64,000 bases of DNA, taken from Bacillus mycoides (GTDB taxonomy: Bacteria; Bacillota; Bacilli; Bacillales; Bacillaceae_G). Numbering within the stretch: position 1 is the first letter of the stretch; each line of letters opens with the position of its first letter. The stretch spans positions 40,572 through 104,571 of the forward strand of contig NZ_LXLV01000032.1 of the NCBI RefSeq assembly GCF_001757995.1. Direction: 5' to 3'. The notes beneath the pieces are model-generated. The model saw nothing but the letters and a program-made list of their open reading frames with translations, had not been told where the DNA came from and searched no databases. Below are positions 17,483 to 26,602 of this stretch, piece after piece. Position numbers and translations under genes: made by a program.

Positions 17483-17968
17483 TTATGCTACATTAACACC
17501 TTTACTTTTCAAAACAAACTTTCCAAATAAGAAACGCACAAGTGGCCCCATAATAATTAATTGTAATGGATACGCTACAATAAAGTTCCTCATAAAGATT
17601 GAAAAATAAATGGTAACAACTGAATCTCCGTGTAGTCCGCCATGTAAATACATCATAGCCATTCCGTAAAATGACATAAAGAAAACCATCCCAATTACCA
17701 TTGCTGTCGCCATCGCAACGATAATATTTATTTTCTTTGATTTATCAAATGGTAACGCGAATACAATTTTTTTCGCACAGGGCCCAACAATACATATTTC
17801 AATTAATAGCGCAATAATAAATCCAATAATTAGTTCAAATGCGACCTCCTTAAAATGAATTGGCCCTCCTGCTCCATTCATTAATAAATTGTAAAACGTC
17901 ATTACGATAACCATCCCTAGGCACATCATCATTCCAAATTGGAGGTTTTCCTTTCTTGTTGTTGGCAA
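17483..17968 (-). CDS. DUF2798 membrane protein
   Basis: The 161-residue protein has four hydrophobic helices arranged as two similar units ('GMMMCLGMVIVMTFYNLLMNG' type and 'MATAMVIGMVFFMSFYGMAM'), each followed by 'IVGPCAKK' or 'IMGPLVRF'. This duplication is characteristic of DUF2798. The start is TTG with the ribosome site aaggga. Function is unknown. Upstream lies a 7-bp inverted repeat shared with the divergent DUF2441 gene. Confidence 0.8.
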   Translation of the reverse strand: MPTTRKENLQFGMMMCLGMVIVMTFYNLLMNGAGGPIHFKEVAFELIIGFIIALLIEICIVGPCAKKIVFALPFDKSKKINIIVAMATAMVIGMVFFMSFYGMAMMYLHGGLHGDSVVTIYFSIFMRNFIVAYPLQLIIMGPLVRFLFGKFVLKSKGVNVA

Positions 17969-18136
17969 TTTTCATCATCCCTTCTCTTTGAGTCTTTGCC
18001 ATTATATCGATATTGGAAACTCCTTCGTAAGTGAACATTTTGTGAACGTTTTTAAAGCGGTTATGTGTATTTCTTTCACTCTTCACTCAAATCTTCCCAT
18101 TCTATAACTATATGCTTATAAAGGTTTTATATATTT

Positions 18137-18164
18137 CAATGTTGAATTACTAAATTTAACATTG
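18137..18164. promoter_or_regulatory. Inverted repeat in divergent promoter region
   Basis: CAATGTT-N14-AACATTG, with gaattac repeated after both arms (18144 and 18165). It lies just before the DUF2441 start; it may be an operator. Confidence 0.3.
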
Positions 18165-18191
18165 AATTACATTACTACTAGGAGGATAACC

Positions 18192-18794
18192 ATGAATGAA
18201 GCTGAATTTTACGCATATCACATCGTTACAAGGAAAAAAATGAATATCGGACAAATCATTCATTTTGACAAAAATCAAACTAACACTTTATTTCACTTCT
18301 TTTTTGAAAGAGAACAATTGAATGCTAACAGTGAAGATTGCATGCAAATTTTAAACAAGCATTATATAAATGACGGATTACATATAAATAATGAAAATGC
18401 TCAAGTAGTTATGAATTATATGGATCAAACAATAAGAGCGGTTAGAGAAACGATTGTAGAAATGGTTAGACTGCAAGAATATCCTGAATACCCTTCAAGG
18501 TTGTCTTGCTTATATGCTTCCAAAAGCTATGAAGATGCTTTGAAATGGAAAGCGCTATTTGATTCTTACAATCGAGAAGTTTTGCAGATTGTTAAATTAC
18601 GAGTGATCGGTAGTTCTTTTGAAGGTGACGGAAATCTTTTACCGAAAGAAGATGGTATTCCTTTCGCTCAAAAAATTGAACAGGCTAGAGAGTATTGGAA
18701 AGGAAACGTTAGAAATGAACTTCCTGAGCTACTAATTAATGGGAGAATTGAAGTGGTAGAAATTATTGATGATTTTTCCCAAATTCATATTTAA
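18192..18794 (+). CDS. DUF2441 domain protein
   Basis: A 200-residue soluble protein that starts [20 protein letters not shown] with a perfect ribosome site (aggagg). The longer frame to 18162 has none. The opening '[18 protein letters not shown]' and central '[20 protein letters not shown]' match the DUF2441 pattern as I recall it; a fold related to ADP-ribosyl-type domains has been suggested for similar proteins, but I cannot show it here. It is 33 bases upstream of the nucleoside hydrolase and likely cotranscribed. Confidence 0.7.
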   Translation: MNEAEFYAYHIVTRKKMNIGQIIHFDKNQTNTLFHFFFEREQLNANSEDCMQILNKHYINDGLHINNENAQVVMNYMDQTIRAVRETIVEMVRLQEYPEYPSRLSCLYASKSYEDALKWKALFDSYNREVLQIVKLRVIGSSFEGDGNLLPKEDGIPFAQKIEQAREYWKGNVRNELPELLINGRIEVVEIIDDFSQIHI

Positions 18795-18827
18795 TTCCTG
18801 ACTAAATATTATAGGATGGAGATTACA

Positions 18828-19781
18828 ATGATGAAAAAAGTGTACTTCAATCATGATGGTGGTGTAGATGATTTAATTTCATTGTTCCTATTACTTCAGA
18901 TGGACAATATTGACCTCACAGGTGTTTCTATTATCCCAGCAGATTGCTATTTAGAACCAGCGATATCTGCAAGTCGTAAAATTATCGATCGCTTCGGAAA
19001 AGGTAATATTGAAGTAGCAGCGTCAAACTCTCGTGGGAAAAATCCATTTCCAAAAGACTGGCGGATGCATGCATTTTATGTAGATGCTTTACCAATTTTA
19101 AATGAGTCTGGGAAAGTTGTAACACCCGTAGCAGCCAAACCTGCGCATCACCATTTAATAGAAACTCTTCTACAAACTGAGGAGAAAACAACTTTATTAT
19201 TTACAGGTCCTCTTACCGATCTTGCCCGTGCACTATATGAAGCGCCTGTAATCAAAGAAAAAATTGAAGGCCTCGTTTGGATGGGCGGTACATTTCGTAC
19301 TGCGGGCAACGTACATGAACCTGGGCATGATGGAACAGCCGAGTGGAATTCGTTTTGGGATCCCGAAGCAGTCGCTCATGTATGGGACACTAATATAAAA
19401 ATTGATTTAGTGACGCTAGAAAGCACAAACCAGGTTCCGCTAACATTAGACGTACGTGAACGCTGGGCAAAAGACCGTAAATATATTGGTGTCGATTTCC
19501 TTGGTCAATGTTATGCAATGGTCCCCCCTCTCGTTTATTTTTCAACTAACTCTACCTACTATTTGTGGGATGTATTAACTACTGCATTTGTTGGAAAAAG
19601 TGATCTCGCAAAAACACAAATGATTAATAGTATTGTTCATACATATGGTCCTAGCCAAGGGCGTACAGTGAAAACTGCTGATGGACGACCTGTAAATGTA
19701 GTATATGATGTAAACCACAATGCATTTTTCGACTATATAACTGAATTAGCTAAGAAAGCTTCTACTCGAAACCCCCGCTAA
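18828..19781 (+). CDS. Nucleoside hydrolase (IunH family)
   Basis: This protein of about 317 residues has the N-terminal calcium/ribose motif 'VYFNHDGGVDDLISLFLLL', the DxDxxxDD signature in a variant form (NHDGGVDD). It also has 'LLFTGPLTDLARAL', 'WMGGTF' and 'EWNSFWDPEAVAHV', where the N/D residues bind ribose. These enzymes cleave the N-glycosidic bond of ribonucleosides for salvage. ATG 18828 is chosen because ggag lies 6-7 bases upstream. In Bacillus, such hydrolases are also found in spores, where they degrade nucleoside germinants. Confidence 0.88.
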   Translation: MMKKVYFNHDGGVDDLISLFLLLQMDNIDLTGVSIIPADCYLEPAISASRKIIDRFGKGNIEVAASNSRGKNPFPKDWRMHAFYVDALPILNESGKVVTPVAAKPAHHHLIETLLQTEEKTTLLFTGPLTDLARALYEAPVIKEKIEGLVWMGGTFRTAGNVHEPGHDGTAEWNSFWDPEAVAHVWDTNIKIDLVTLESTNQVPLTLDVRERWAKDRKYIGVDFLGQCYAMVPPLVYFSTNSTYYLWDVLTTAFVGKSDLAKTQMINSIVHTYGPSQGRTVKTADGRPVNVVYDVNHNAFFDYITELAKKASTRNPR

Positions 19782-19836
19782 TAATAACGTATTCTACTTA
19801 GGGGATGAAAACTAACACTTGTTTAAAGGCTAGGAA

Positions 19837-19938
19837 TTGCAACGAAAAGTTTATTATGTTAACTTTCACAACCGTGGTATAAATCCAGATGATGAGCCAT
19901 CTAAAAGATTTAGAAATTGGTTGGAACTAATTATTTAA
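19837..19938 (+). other. Possible 33-residue ORF or remnant
   Basis: A TTG-started frame reads LQRKVYYVNFHNRGINPDDE and onward to TAA. It has no well-spaced ribosome site but ends just before a strong terminator. It may be the tail of a lost gene. Confidence 0.25.
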
Positions 19939-19943
19939 TTATT

Positions 19944-19978
19944 AAAAAGAGTATTGAATTAACTTTCAATACTCTTTT
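19944..19978 (+). terminator. Terminator of the DUF2441-nucleoside hydrolase unit
   Basis: Stem aaaagagtattga/tcaatactctttt with T-rich tail. Confidence 0.7.
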
Positions 19979-20033
19979 GTGCAGTTAAATTGTATTTGGT
20001 CAGAATAAGCATTAATTTCATTAGAGTTAGGTT

Positions 20034-20900
20034 TTACAGATTAACCATTTCATAACCATTTACAAAATACGCTATTGTTTCTAGCTCATCTTCATTTAAT
20101 TCTCTATCTAGCTCTTGCTTATACGCTGCCTTTATCTTCTCTTCATCGCCTTTATGAGTTTCCGTATAACTTCCTACTGTTTTTAGCAAACAAATCTCTC
20201 GCAAAAACTCATTTCGATCTATTGCTTCCCCATGAGAAAGAATATATGTCTCAGCATCAAATTTCTCTAATTCTTCTATTAATGTAAACGTTCGTTTCGT
20301 CGTATAGTTCCACTTCGAAGAAAAAATATCTGCATATATACAGTCTCCTAAAAACAATATCTTTTCTTCTTCAATATACATAACAACAGAGTCATGTGAA
20401 TGATCTCCGCCCACATGCTTTAACACACATGTCACATCACCAAGGTCTAATTCAAGTTGATCCTGGAACGTTAAGGTCGGAGGAATAATTTTAATATTTC
20501 TTGTTTTTTCACTGAACTCTTTTTTGATACATTCCGCACAAAATTCAATTTCTGTACCTTCTTTTACACGTGCGTCCAATGCCTCATCCGTCCACTCGTA
20601 AGAAACAAGTGTGTTCATCTCTTTTTTCGTTTCAATATGTGCAATAGATACTGCATCTTGTAATACAGGCAATCCAAAAATATGATCCCAATGCCAATGC
20701 GTTAATGCTACGAAATCAGGATTTGATACATTCTGTTCTTTTAGCATTTCTAAAAACAATTGTGTATGTGCTTCTGAATTACCTGCATCTATCATCAAAG
20801 TCTTTTCTTTTCCAACTACCATTCCTAAGATAGGTCTATCAGTCTCGGAAACTGGTGTCATATACCAAAATGCGTTTCCTATTTTTTTAATTTGCTGCAT
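20034..20900 (-). CDS. Metallo-beta-lactamase-fold hydrolase
   Basis: The 288-residue protein has the full metal motif ALTHWHWDHIFG (HxHxDH), then 'HVGGDHSHDSVVMYI' and 'LGDCIY', which supply the remaining zinc ligands, and a late 'LSHG'. ATG 20900 (MQQIKKIG) is chosen because ggagg lies 8 bases upstream; the earlier ATG overlaps that site. Substrate unknown; a glyoxalase-II-like or lactonase-like reaction is possible. Confidence 0.83.
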   Translation of the reverse strand: MQQIKKIGNAFWYMTPVSETDRPILGMVVGKEKTLMIDAGNSEAHTQLFLEMLKEQNVSNPDFVALTHWHWDHIFGLPVLQDAVSIAHIETKKEMNTLVSYEWTDEALDARVKEGTEIEFCAECIKKEFSEKTRNIKIIPPTLTFQDQLELDLGDVTCVLKHVGGDHSHDSVVMYIEEEKILFLGDCIYADIFSSKWNYTTKRTFTLIEELEKFDAETYILSHGEAIDRNEFLREICLLKTVGSYTETHKGDEEKIKAAYKQELDRELNEDELETIAYFVNGYEMVNL

Positions 20901-21171
20901 AACTATTGCCTCCATTTTATGACTGTGTAAAAATTCCCAGCCAAGAAATTTCTTTATTTTGTATTTTGATTATTAGTAAATAACAATGTCAGAAATGAAA
21001 TCATTCTACATTTTTTATTATCTAGTGAAATACAAATACTAATGTTGATAAAGGCATCCTTTCTCAACATTTGTTACTTTTAATCTATTTTACGCTACGA
21101 ATTTACATTTAAATTATATTACAATATGTATAAATGAGATACATTTTACAATATCGAAGAGGTGTTGAACC

Positions 21172-21274
21172 TTGAATACAAAGGAAACAATCATTCCTAT
21201 TTCGGTAATATGTTACAGATAAAGAGTTGATTAATCAATGAATTTAATGAGGAAGGCTACCATGTTATCAGCTG
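21172..21274 (+). pseudogene. Possible TetR N-terminal remnant
   Basis: Behind gaggtg a TTG frame reads MNTKETIIPIS and soon stops. A shifted frame then reads FNEEGYHVIS before a stop. Both pieces resemble the first helices of a TetR regulator. The evidence is slight. Nothing else is visible in 20901-21288. Confidence 0.2.
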
Positions 21275-21277
21275 AAT

Positions 21278-21304
21278 AAAAGCAGCAACTATACAGTTGC
21301 TGCT
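21278..21304 (-). terminator. Terminator overlapping the CNNM/CorC gene stop
   Basis: Arms agcagcaact/agttgctgct surround a 4-base loop and overlap the last codons of the gene. Confidence 0.5.
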
Positions 21305-22602
21305 TCCATCATTTCTTTTTGTATTTCAACACGTTTGATTTGGTGAGGGTCTTTAGAAAGAATTTTAAATGCATATCCTTCGCTATTTACTGTTTGCCCT
21401 TCCTCTATATCATAATTCTGCATCAGAATCCAACCACCAATCGTGTCAACATCACTATCATTCATATGTAATCCTAGTAAATCATTTAATTCACTAATTA
21501 ATACCTTACCTTCTACGACAACATGACCTTCATTCATTTGCTGGATGGGCGGACGTTCATCTTCATCGTATTCATCACGGATTTCTCCTACAATCTCTTC
21601 CAGAATATCCTCAATGGTTACAATACCAGCCGTACCGCCGTATTCATCATATAACACAGCCAATGGAATACGTTTCTTTTGCATTTGTAGTAAAAGATCA
21701 TGTATTGGTATAGTTTCAATTACTCCGATTACTGGACGCGTATACGAGTGAATTGAACTAAATTCTTTTGTTTCCTTATTCATATAACGAATAAAGAAGT
21801 CTTTCACATTCACCATACCAATGATTTCATCTTTATCTTCCCCAAATACTGGGTAACGTGTATACTTTTCATCCCGAATTATTTTTAAATGATCTGCTAA
21901 AGAATTATCTACATGTAGCCCTATAATTTCTGTACGAGGGACCATGATTTCTTTCGCAATACGATTATCAAATTCAAAAATATTATTTACATATTTGTAT
22001 TCAGCTTGATTAATTTCTCCACGTTCATAACTTTCAGAAAGAATCAATCGTAATTCTTCTTCTGTATGTGCTACATCATGCTCTGATACAGGTTTTAAGC
22101 CGAACATTCCTGTTATCATCCTTGCAGAGCCATTTAACAAGCGAATAAACGGATACATGATTTTGTAGAACCAGATAAGCGGAGCCGAAAGTAATAAAGT
22201 AACCTTCTCAGCCTTTTGAATCGCCAATGTTTTTGGTGCTAATTCACCAACTACAACATGTAAGTACGTCATTATAGTAAAAGCAATTCCTAAAGATAAT
22301 ACACCTGCAATGGAAGGATTGATGTTCCACTTATCAAATAAAGGATGTAAAAGTCTCTCAATCGTTGGTTCACCTAGTGCTCCAAGTCCCATTGCTGTAA
22401 CTGTAATCCCTAATTGACAAGCTGACAAATATTCATCCAAGTTTGATGTCACTTTCTTAGCTGCCAGCGCACCCTTCTTTCCTTCTAATACAAATTGATC
22501 AATCTTTGAACCTCTTACTTTTACAATAGCAAACTCAATTGCCACGAAAAATGCAGTACATGCGATTAAAACCGCTACCATGATTAAATTAAATATGTCC
22601 AA
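21289..22602 (-). CDS. CNNM/CorC-type hemolysin-family membrane protein
   Basis: The 437-residue protein has an N-terminal DUF21 transmembrane domain (residues about 1-190, with 'ACQLGITVTAMGLGALGEP'). Two CBS motifs follow (about 215-335, 'REMVPRTEI'-type 'KEIMVPRTEIIGLHV' and 'YDEYGGTAGIVTIEDILEEI'), then a CorC/HlyC domain at the end. Bacillus relatives include magnesium-efflux proteins such as MpfA. The start is TTG with the ribosome site aagga, which sits inside a small hairpin. The upstream leader is long (about 500 bases) and contains two adjoining short ORFs, suggesting regulation before or during translation. Confidence 0.88.
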   Translation of the reverse strand: MDIFNLIMVAVLIACTAFFVAIEFAIVKVRGSKIDQFVLEGKKGALAAKKVTSNLDEYLSACQLGITVTAMGLGALGEPTIERLLHPLFDKWNINPSIAGVLSLGIAFTIMTYLHVVVGELAPKTLAIQKAEKVTLLLSAPLIWFYKIMYPFIRLLNGSARMITGMFGLKPVSEHDVAHTEEELRLILSESYERGEINQAEYKYVNNIFEFDNRIAKEIMVPRTEIIGLHVDNSLADHLKIIRDEKYTRYPVFGEDKDEIIGMVNVKDFFIRYMNKETKEFSSIHSYTRPVIGVIETIPIHDLLLQMQKKRIPLAVLYDEYGGTAGIVTIEDILEEIVGEIRDEYDEDERPPIQQMNEGHVVVEGKVLISELNDLLGLHMNDSDVDTIGGWILMQNYDIEEGQTVNSEGYAFKILSKDPHQIKRVEIQKEMMEAATV

Positions 22603-22608
22603 CTAATT

Positions 22609-22633
22609 CCTTTAGCTTCCTTGAAACTAAAGG
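22609..22633 (-). promoter_or_regulatory. Hairpin covering the ribosome site of the CNNM/CorC gene
   Basis: In the transcript CCUUUAG pairs with CUAAAGG, and the second arm contains the Shine-Dalgarno aaagga just before the TTG start. It could limit initiation. Confidence 0.4.
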
Positions 22634-22713
22634 ATTCACCTCCTGATATATTTTCTCTTTCCATACCTACAATTTCATACACATTAACATGAGATTGTAT
22701 AAAATCTACATTC

Positions 22714-22791
22714 TCAAAATGATGATGGGTACTCTGAGAAAATCGAGGTCATTTAGCCACCTATCCGAGTCAACATCTGAGTCCAATACAT
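22714..22791 (-). other. Two adjoining 12-residue leader ORFs
   Basis: MYWTQMLTRIGG (22791-22753, after a purine-rich ggcggtgg) stops with TAA, which is directly followed by ATG of MTSIFSEYPSSF (22752-22714). The pair lies 110-190 bases upstream of the CNNM/CorC gene in the same direction. Whether they are translated is unknown. Confidence 0.3.
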
Positions 22792-22959
22792 TTCCACCGC
22801 CTTGATTAAATTATCTATATGTTAGCATGAGAAATAAATCCCAGTCAACGTTTACATTTTGTATACCCTAAAATTCAAACAAAAAACTTCTCTTTCCTGT
22901 TACATAAAATCTCTTAATACGTACATCAAACACTATAACATACCCTTCGCCTCCACTAA

Positions 22960-23072
22960 CTATATTATTTTTTGTTCATGAGTGCGAGCGACTTTGATTC
23001 GCTGTTTCTGCCAGTTCGCTCCGCCTTTTGTATGTCTAGATAGAATGCGCTTAGCATGAGCAAATTTGACAA
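22960..23072 (-). pseudogene. IS200/IS605-type TnpB fragment
   Basis: An open stretch reads KFAHAKRILSRHTKGGANWQ and then KQRIKVARTHEQ before a stop. This is the 'LSR-x-K-G-(S/A)-N-x-x-K-x-R-x-K-x-A-x-x-H' segment of TnpB proteins. Both ends are missing. It is too different from the TnpB at 29.1-30.5 kb to be a simple copy. Confidence 0.6.
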
Positions 23073-23108
23073 GACCAAAATGTCATTTTTCCTTAATATC
23101 CACCAACA

Positions 23109-23916
23109 CTATCTTTTCTTCCGACATACTACCACCATCGAATAACAATCCTCACCTAGCTCATTCCCCTCCCAATCATTGTATATATGTAACAATTCAA
23201 ACCTATTCGCTACTAGTAATCTTTCTAATTCTTGCGGATACGTATATCGAAGATCTATCGTAGTTTTTAGTTCCTCTACTAGCGTATCTCCCTTATAAAA
23301 ACGTCTCGTTGTAATATACATGCTGTATTTGCTGAATTGAATCATATGTCATTTCAGTATATAGATCACATTTTCTTCCCTTTTCATCACTAACAGTTGT
23401 CCAATATTCTTCTGTAGATGGTTGCATTAATTCTTCTTTTAAAGGAAAACGTGTATCGAATATAAATATACCATAGTCAGCTAACACATTATGAATAGAT
23501 GTTAATAACTGATTTTGATGTATATTTGTAAGAAAATGCTGGAATCCGTGCCCTACCATAAATGCTAACGGAATAGTTTCTTCTATGTTCAATTGTAAAC
23601 AGTCTTGCTGTAACCATTTCACTTTCGGATAACTTGTTGATTTTTTCTTCGCTTCAGCAAGCATTCTTTCATGTATATCTACTCCAATCATTTGATATCC
23701 GTTTTCTATGAATGGTATTGTAACTCTCCCTGTTCCACAAGCAATATCTAGAATCCATTCATTTTGTATATTTAGTTTTTGTGCCCATGATAGTAAGAAT
23801 GGAAAATCTGACAAACTTTTATTTTCTATATCATATCGTTTTGGATTTTTATATTCAGATAAACTCCATTTTGTTTGCAATCTTATTCCCCCTTTCGCAT
23901 CTTCTATTAAATACAA
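23109..23916 (-). pseudogene. Class I SAM methyltransferase with a 2-base deletion
   Basis: The N-terminal frame has SAM motif I 'WILDIACGTGRVTIPFIENG' and motif II 'MIGVDIHERML', and runs to 'TYDSIQQIQHVYY' before stopping. The C-terminal frame continues 'YITTRRFYKGDTLVEELKTT' to the normal end 'VCRKKR'. Restoring two bases (TA) in a TATAT run near 23318 rejoins the frames into 269 residues (810 bases). Thus a once-complete methyltransferase lost its frame about 80 codons before the end. The truncated 207-residue product keeps the SAM-binding core, so partial function cannot be excluded. Confidence 0.8.
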
Positions 23917-24034
23917 TATACAGATTATGACGAATTAATAGATTCTTCTCTATAATCGAACACAATTATTTGGACTAATCTCCCTCCCCCATTAGTAAGC
24001 TGAAATTAAGGGTATAGAATCGGAGTGTGATACT

Positions 24035-24772
24035 ATGGAACGTTTATGGATTCCAATAATCGTTACGTTTTTTTCGTTCGGCGGGTTACTATTAGGAGGT
24101 GCTGTTGGAATAGCAACACGCCAACTAATTGAAGAAAAGATGCATCGCTTATACGCATTATGTGGTGGGATTTTACTTGGATTATTATCACTTGAAATTA
24201 TTCCTGAAACATTTTCAAGCTATGAAATAATTGGGCCTATGCTCGGTATAGCTATCGGTATTTTAGTTATGAGCTTATTAGATAACTATTGCCATCATCC
24301 GATTATACATAAGAAAGATCAACAAGCATGGCAAACCTTCCTTTTTCTTTCTTTCGCTATATTCATTCATAATATGCCGAGTGGATTTGCGTTAGGAACA
24401 GCGTTTATAAATCATAATGACTCTGCCATTCCTTTCTTACTTGCGATTGTCATTCACCATATTCCAGAAGGGTTAGCTTTAATTATTCCATTTCTCTTTA
24501 CAAAACATAAATACATTTCATTTTTATTAACAACTTTATTACTTTCTCTTATCCTAGGGACCGGTACTGTTTTTGGCATTATGATGGACGGGAAAGCTCT
24601 CCATTTACAAGGACTTATTATGGGAAGCGCAATTGGTTCTCTTGGCTATGTCACAATTCACGAAATGCTTTGGAAAGCAAAAAAACAGCTACCTTCCCTT
24701 CCGTTTCTATCGTGGTCTATTAGTGGATTTTTACTAATAACAGTCTTCACTCTTTTCACTGGCCATCATTAA
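24035..24772 (+). CDS. ZIP-family divalent metal transporter
   Basis: The 245-residue protein has about eight membrane helices. Metal-binding residues lie in 'HNMPSGFALG' (helix IV) and 'HHIPEGLALIIP' (helix V), the ZIP signature with HxxPEG. Relatives such as ZupT import zinc or other divalent metals. The start ATG has the ribosome site ggagtg. Single-gene unit just upstream of the pyruvate oxidase gene. Confidence 0.9.
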   Translation: MERLWIPIIVTFFSFGGLLLGGAVGIATRQLIEEKMHRLYALCGGILLGLLSLEIIPETFSSYEIIGPMLGIAIGILVMSLLDNYCHHPIIHKKDQQAWQTFLFLSFAIFIHNMPSGFALGTAFINHNDSAIPFLLAIVIHHIPEGLALIIPFLFTKHKYISFLLTTLLLSLILGTGTVFGIMMDGKALHLQGLIMGSAIGSLGYVTIHEMLWKAKKQLPSLPFLSWSISGFLLITVFTLFTGHH

Positions 24773-24854
24773 AATAAATAAGTCATACCATTTGTATATT
24801 TTTCCTTTTTCTCCAAAACATAATAGTATCTACCTATTATAAGGAGGAACGATT

Positions 24855-26555
24855 ATGTTTGGGAAAACAGCCGGTGAGGCATTAGTTGATCTTTTAATTG
24901 ACTGGGGTGTAGAACACATATATGGTATGCCTGGAGATTCCATCAATTCTATAATTGAAGCTTTAAGAAAAAAACAAGATAAAATTAAATTTATTCAAGT
25001 TCGCCATGAAGAAGCTGGCGCGTTAGCAGCGGCAGCCTATGCGAAATTAACAGGAAAACTTGGTGTTTGTATGGCTATTGCAGGGCCTGGAGCTATTCAT
25101 TTATTAAATGGTTTATACGATGCCAAACTCGATCAAGCTCCCGTACTAGCAATTTCAGGACAAGTAGAAAGTGATTTACTCGGAACGGATTTTTTCCAAG
25201 AAGTAAACTTGGAAAGAATGTTTGATGACGTTGCGGTTTATAACCAACGAATTATGTCAGCTGAACAGTTACCTGCTGTAGTGAATCAAGCGATTCGAAT
25301 GGCATATACGAAAAAAGGTGTATCGGTTCTTACAATTCCAGATGATGTTCCGAAATTTGAAGTGAAAAATGGTGCGCGCATTACAAACTCTTCCTTTACA
25401 TTACCAGAAATATTTCCGCAAGAAGAAGATTTAGCTGTAGCAAAACTCGCACTTAATGAAGCGAAAAAACCTGTTATTTTAGCTGGGAAAGGAGCGAAAC
25501 ATGCGAGAGAGTCTTTACTTGCATTTGCAGAACATATCGGTGCTCCAATCGTACTTACATTACCAGCTAAAGGGATTGTTCCTGATGAACACCCTCTTTG
25601 TATCGGTGGATTAGGATTAATCGGGACGAAACCTTCTTATGAAGCAATGAAACATGCAGATACTTTAATTATGGTTGGTACTTCTTATCCGTTCACTGGT
25701 TTCTTACCCGAAAAAGCAAAAACACTTCATATTGATACAGACCCCGCACAAATCGGGAAACGTTATACGACAGATATCGGCTTAGCTGGTGATGCTGATA
25801 AAACATTAAAATGGTTAATTGAAAATGTAGAAAAACACGAGGACCATTCCTTCTTAGAGCATCATCAAGAAATGATGAAAAAGTGGGAAGAAAAATTACA
25901 CAATCAAGAAGAAGATTCTTCGACTCCAATTAAACCACAGCGAGTTATGCACGCTCTTCAACAAGTAGCAGAAGATGACGCAATTCTTTCAGTCGATGTC
26001 GGAAATGTAACAGTATGGACTGCAAGACACTTCCGTATGACAAACCAGCAATTTATCATTTCTAGTTGGCTTGCAACACTTGGCTGCGGTTTACCTGGTG
26101 CACTTGCTGGACAAATTGCTTTCCCGGATAAACAAGTGTTTGCAGTTTGTGGTGACGGCGGGTTTGGAATGACAATGAACGATTTCGTAACAGCTGTTAA
26201 ATATAAACTGCCAATCGTTGTCATTGTATTAAACAATAATAAAATTGCTATGATTAAATTTGAACAAGAAGTTATGGGGAATATTGAATTTGGTACCGAC
26301 TTAACGAATCCTGATTTTGCAAAATATGCTGAGGCGTGTGGTGGTATTGGATACCGTGTAGAACATTTAGATGACTTACTTCCCGCCTTTGAAAATGCAG
26401 TAAAACAAAATAAACCGTGCATTATTGATGTAGTTGTAGATGTAAATGAAGCACCAATGCCAGCAAAAATCACATTTGGTCAAGCAGCTGGTTATACGAA
26501 ACATATGATAAAAGAATTATTTGAAGAAGGTAAGATTGATCTACCTCCACTTTAA
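24855..26555 (+). CDS. ydaP: Thiamine-diphosphate-dependent pyruvate oxidase
   Basis: The 566-residue protein has the three-domain layout of the POX/acetolactate synthase family. The N-terminal pyrimidine-binding domain includes the catalytic Glu in 'VRHEEAGALAAAAYA', the central domain follows at about residues 190-320, and the ThDP motif 'GDGGFGMTMNDFVTAVKYKL...NN' lies near 437-465. It most resembles pyruvate oxidase (quinone-type PoxB/YdaP), converting pyruvate to acetate and CO2. Start ATG follows a strong aaggagg. It ends in a clear terminator. The symbol is by similarity to B. subtilis YdaP. Confidence 0.85.
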   Translation: MFGKTAGEALVDLLIDWGVEHIYGMPGDSINSIIEALRKKQDKIKFIQVRHEEAGALAAAAYAKLTGKLGVCMAIAGPGAIHLLNGLYDAKLDQAPVLAISGQVESDLLGTDFFQEVNLERMFDDVAVYNQRIMSAEQLPAVVNQAIRMAYTKKGVSVLTIPDDVPKFEVKNGARITNSSFTLPEIFPQEEDLAVAKLALNEAKKPVILAGKGAKHARESLLAFAEHIGAPIVLTLPAKGIVPDEHPLCIGGLGLIGTKPSYEAMKHADTLIMVGTSYPFTGFLPEKAKTLHIDTDPAQIGKRYTTDIGLAGDADKTLKWLIENVEKHEDHSFLEHHQEMMKKWEEKLHNQEEDSSTPIKPQRVMHALQQVAEDDAILSVDVGNVTVWTARHFRMTNQQFIISSWLATLGCGLPGALAGQIAFPDKQVFAVCGDGGFGMTMNDFVTAVKYKLPIVVIVLNNNKIAMIKFEQEVMGNIEFGTDLTNPDFAKYAEACGGIGYRVEHLDDLLPAFENAVKQNKPCIIDVVVDVNEAPMPAKITFGQAAGYTKHMIKELFEEGKIDLPPL

Positions 26556-26561
26556 AATATA

Positions 26562-26602
26562 AAAAAGGTAGCTGAAAACTTTTTGTCTTCAGCTACCTTT
26601 CC
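26562..26602. terminator. Bidirectional terminator
   Basis: Stem aaaggtagctgaa/ttcagctaccttt between the convergent pyruvate oxidase and permease genes. Confidence 0.75.
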
